Below are positions 63,762-64,000 of a stretch of 64,000 bases of DNA, one piece after another (the first letter of the stretch is position 1; each line of letters opens with the position of its first letter). The notes beneath the pieces are model-generated. The model made no database searches. It was given only the letters and a program-made list of their open reading frames with translations, and was not told the DNA's origin. The stretch spans positions 155,151 to 219,150 of the forward strand of contig DKMD01000018.1 of the NCBI GenBank assembly GCA_002470465.1. Reading direction: 5' to 3'. The DNA is from Pluralibacter sp. UBA7423. Its GTDB lineage: Bacteria > Pseudomonadota > Gammaproteobacteria > Enterobacterales > Enterobacteriaceae. A program made the translations under genes and the position numbers.

Positions 63762-64000
63762 ATGAACAAACCACAGGTAGTCAACGATATCAGCGAAAGC
63801 AAAGGCACTCATGATGTAAAAGCCGATAATAAAAATGAAAATCAAATGGATAAGAAAATATCACCTTCTTCGTTGAACCGTTTGCCAAGACAGCTGGACG
63901 CGCAGCATATGCCGTCTGATTTCAACATCTCCTGGGACAGCTATAAACGCGGCGGCACAGATAAGTTTCTGGCTCAGGCTCCGTCTCACCTGCATCGCCA
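63762..64000 (+). CDS. start of an unrecognised protein, cut by window edge
   Basis: An ATG after GAAGAGGGTACG opens a frame of 79 codons that is still open at the window end. The first 35 residues (MNKPQVVNDISESKGTHDVK...) are polar, Lys/Asn/Asp-rich and look disordered. The following QLDAQHMPSDFNISWDSYKR looks folded, but I cannot place it in a family. Arrays C and D upstream suggest control by the DeoR-type regulator, so it is probably another enzyme of the pathway. Confidence 0.75.
   Translation, partial: MNKPQVVNDISESKGTHDVKADNKNENQMDKKISPSSLNRLPRQLDAQHMPSDFNISWDSYKRGGTDKFLAQAPSHLHR

Larger units (their letters stand above)
42141..64000. mobile_element. accessory (genomic) island inserted 3' of ffs, right end not in window
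   Basis: Core synteny stops exactly at the 3' end of ffs; the next E. coli genes (ylaB, ylaC, maa, hha) are not seen before the window ends. A tyrosine recombinase directed away from ffs follows at once, with a decayed integrase start at 47512 and only accessory genes beyond. No repeated ffs 3' end (attR) was found in the window, so the far boundary and exact att core are unknown. Confidence 0.75.

Overview
The window is a piece of an Enterobacteriaceae chromosome, most like Enterobacter or a close relative. From position 1 to about 42140 gene order follows the Escherichia coli tsx-to-ffs interval almost gene for gene: ispA, xseB, thiI, yajL, panE, yajQ, yajR, cyoABCDE, ampG, yajG, bolA, tig, clpP, clpX, lon, hupB, ppiD, ybaV, fadM, queC, ybaE, cof, decR, mdlAB, glnK-amtB, tesB, ybaY, ybaZ, ffs. 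Differences from E. coli are a sigma-54 regulator plus aldehyde dehydrogenase between yajQ and yajR, a FliB-like cysteine-cluster protein after cof, and a cdsH-type cysteine desulfhydrase divergent from decR (an arrangement known from Salmonella and relatives). The species call is inference from gene content; no marker gene was compared.

Core highlights: a complete cytochrome bo3 operon with a recognisable promoter; the proteostasis cluster tig-clpP-clpX-lon with a heat-shock promoter before lon; and the nitrogen-control pair glnK-amtB behind a near-perfect sigma-54 promoter and an NtrC-like site. Most units end in clear rho-independent terminators, and two REP/BIME clusters are present.

From 42141 to the right edge the window leaves the core and enters an accessory island beginning immediately 3' of the SRP RNA gene ffs. 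It opens with a tyrosine recombinase (42240-43328). An inward-facing two-gene cassette follows: a 727-residue multidomain putative peptidoglycan hydrolase (degenerate M23-like region, canonical EF-hand, GH19-like C-terminus) translationally coupled to a small secreted protein, resembling an effector/immunity pair. Then come about 1 kb without convincing genes, a small unknown protein, and at 47512-47583 a decayed copy of the 5' end of the same integrase gene. That remnant suggests a composite island built in at least two steps.

The rest (47711-64000) is metabolic and has two halves. Half one is a LacI-type repressor, two near-identical palindromic operators, and a tightly packed operon: histidinol-dehydrogenase-like alcohol dehydrogenase, SDR, MFS transporter, alpha/beta hydrolase, HpcH/HpaI aldolase, bicupin. 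Half two is built around a DeoR-family regulator: a GlpA-like FAD/[2Fe-2S] dehydrogenase with a partner flavoprotein, a glycerol-kinase-like FGGY kinase, an EutH-family permease, a DUF1937-like protein, a second MFS transporter paralogous to the first, and the start of another gene cut by the window edge. All four promoter regions of half two carry TTGTT/AACAA repeats phased at about 11 bp, probably the operators of the DeoR protein. The substrates of both halves cannot be read from sequence; they look like catabolism of a polyol, an amino-alcohol or a related small alcohol.
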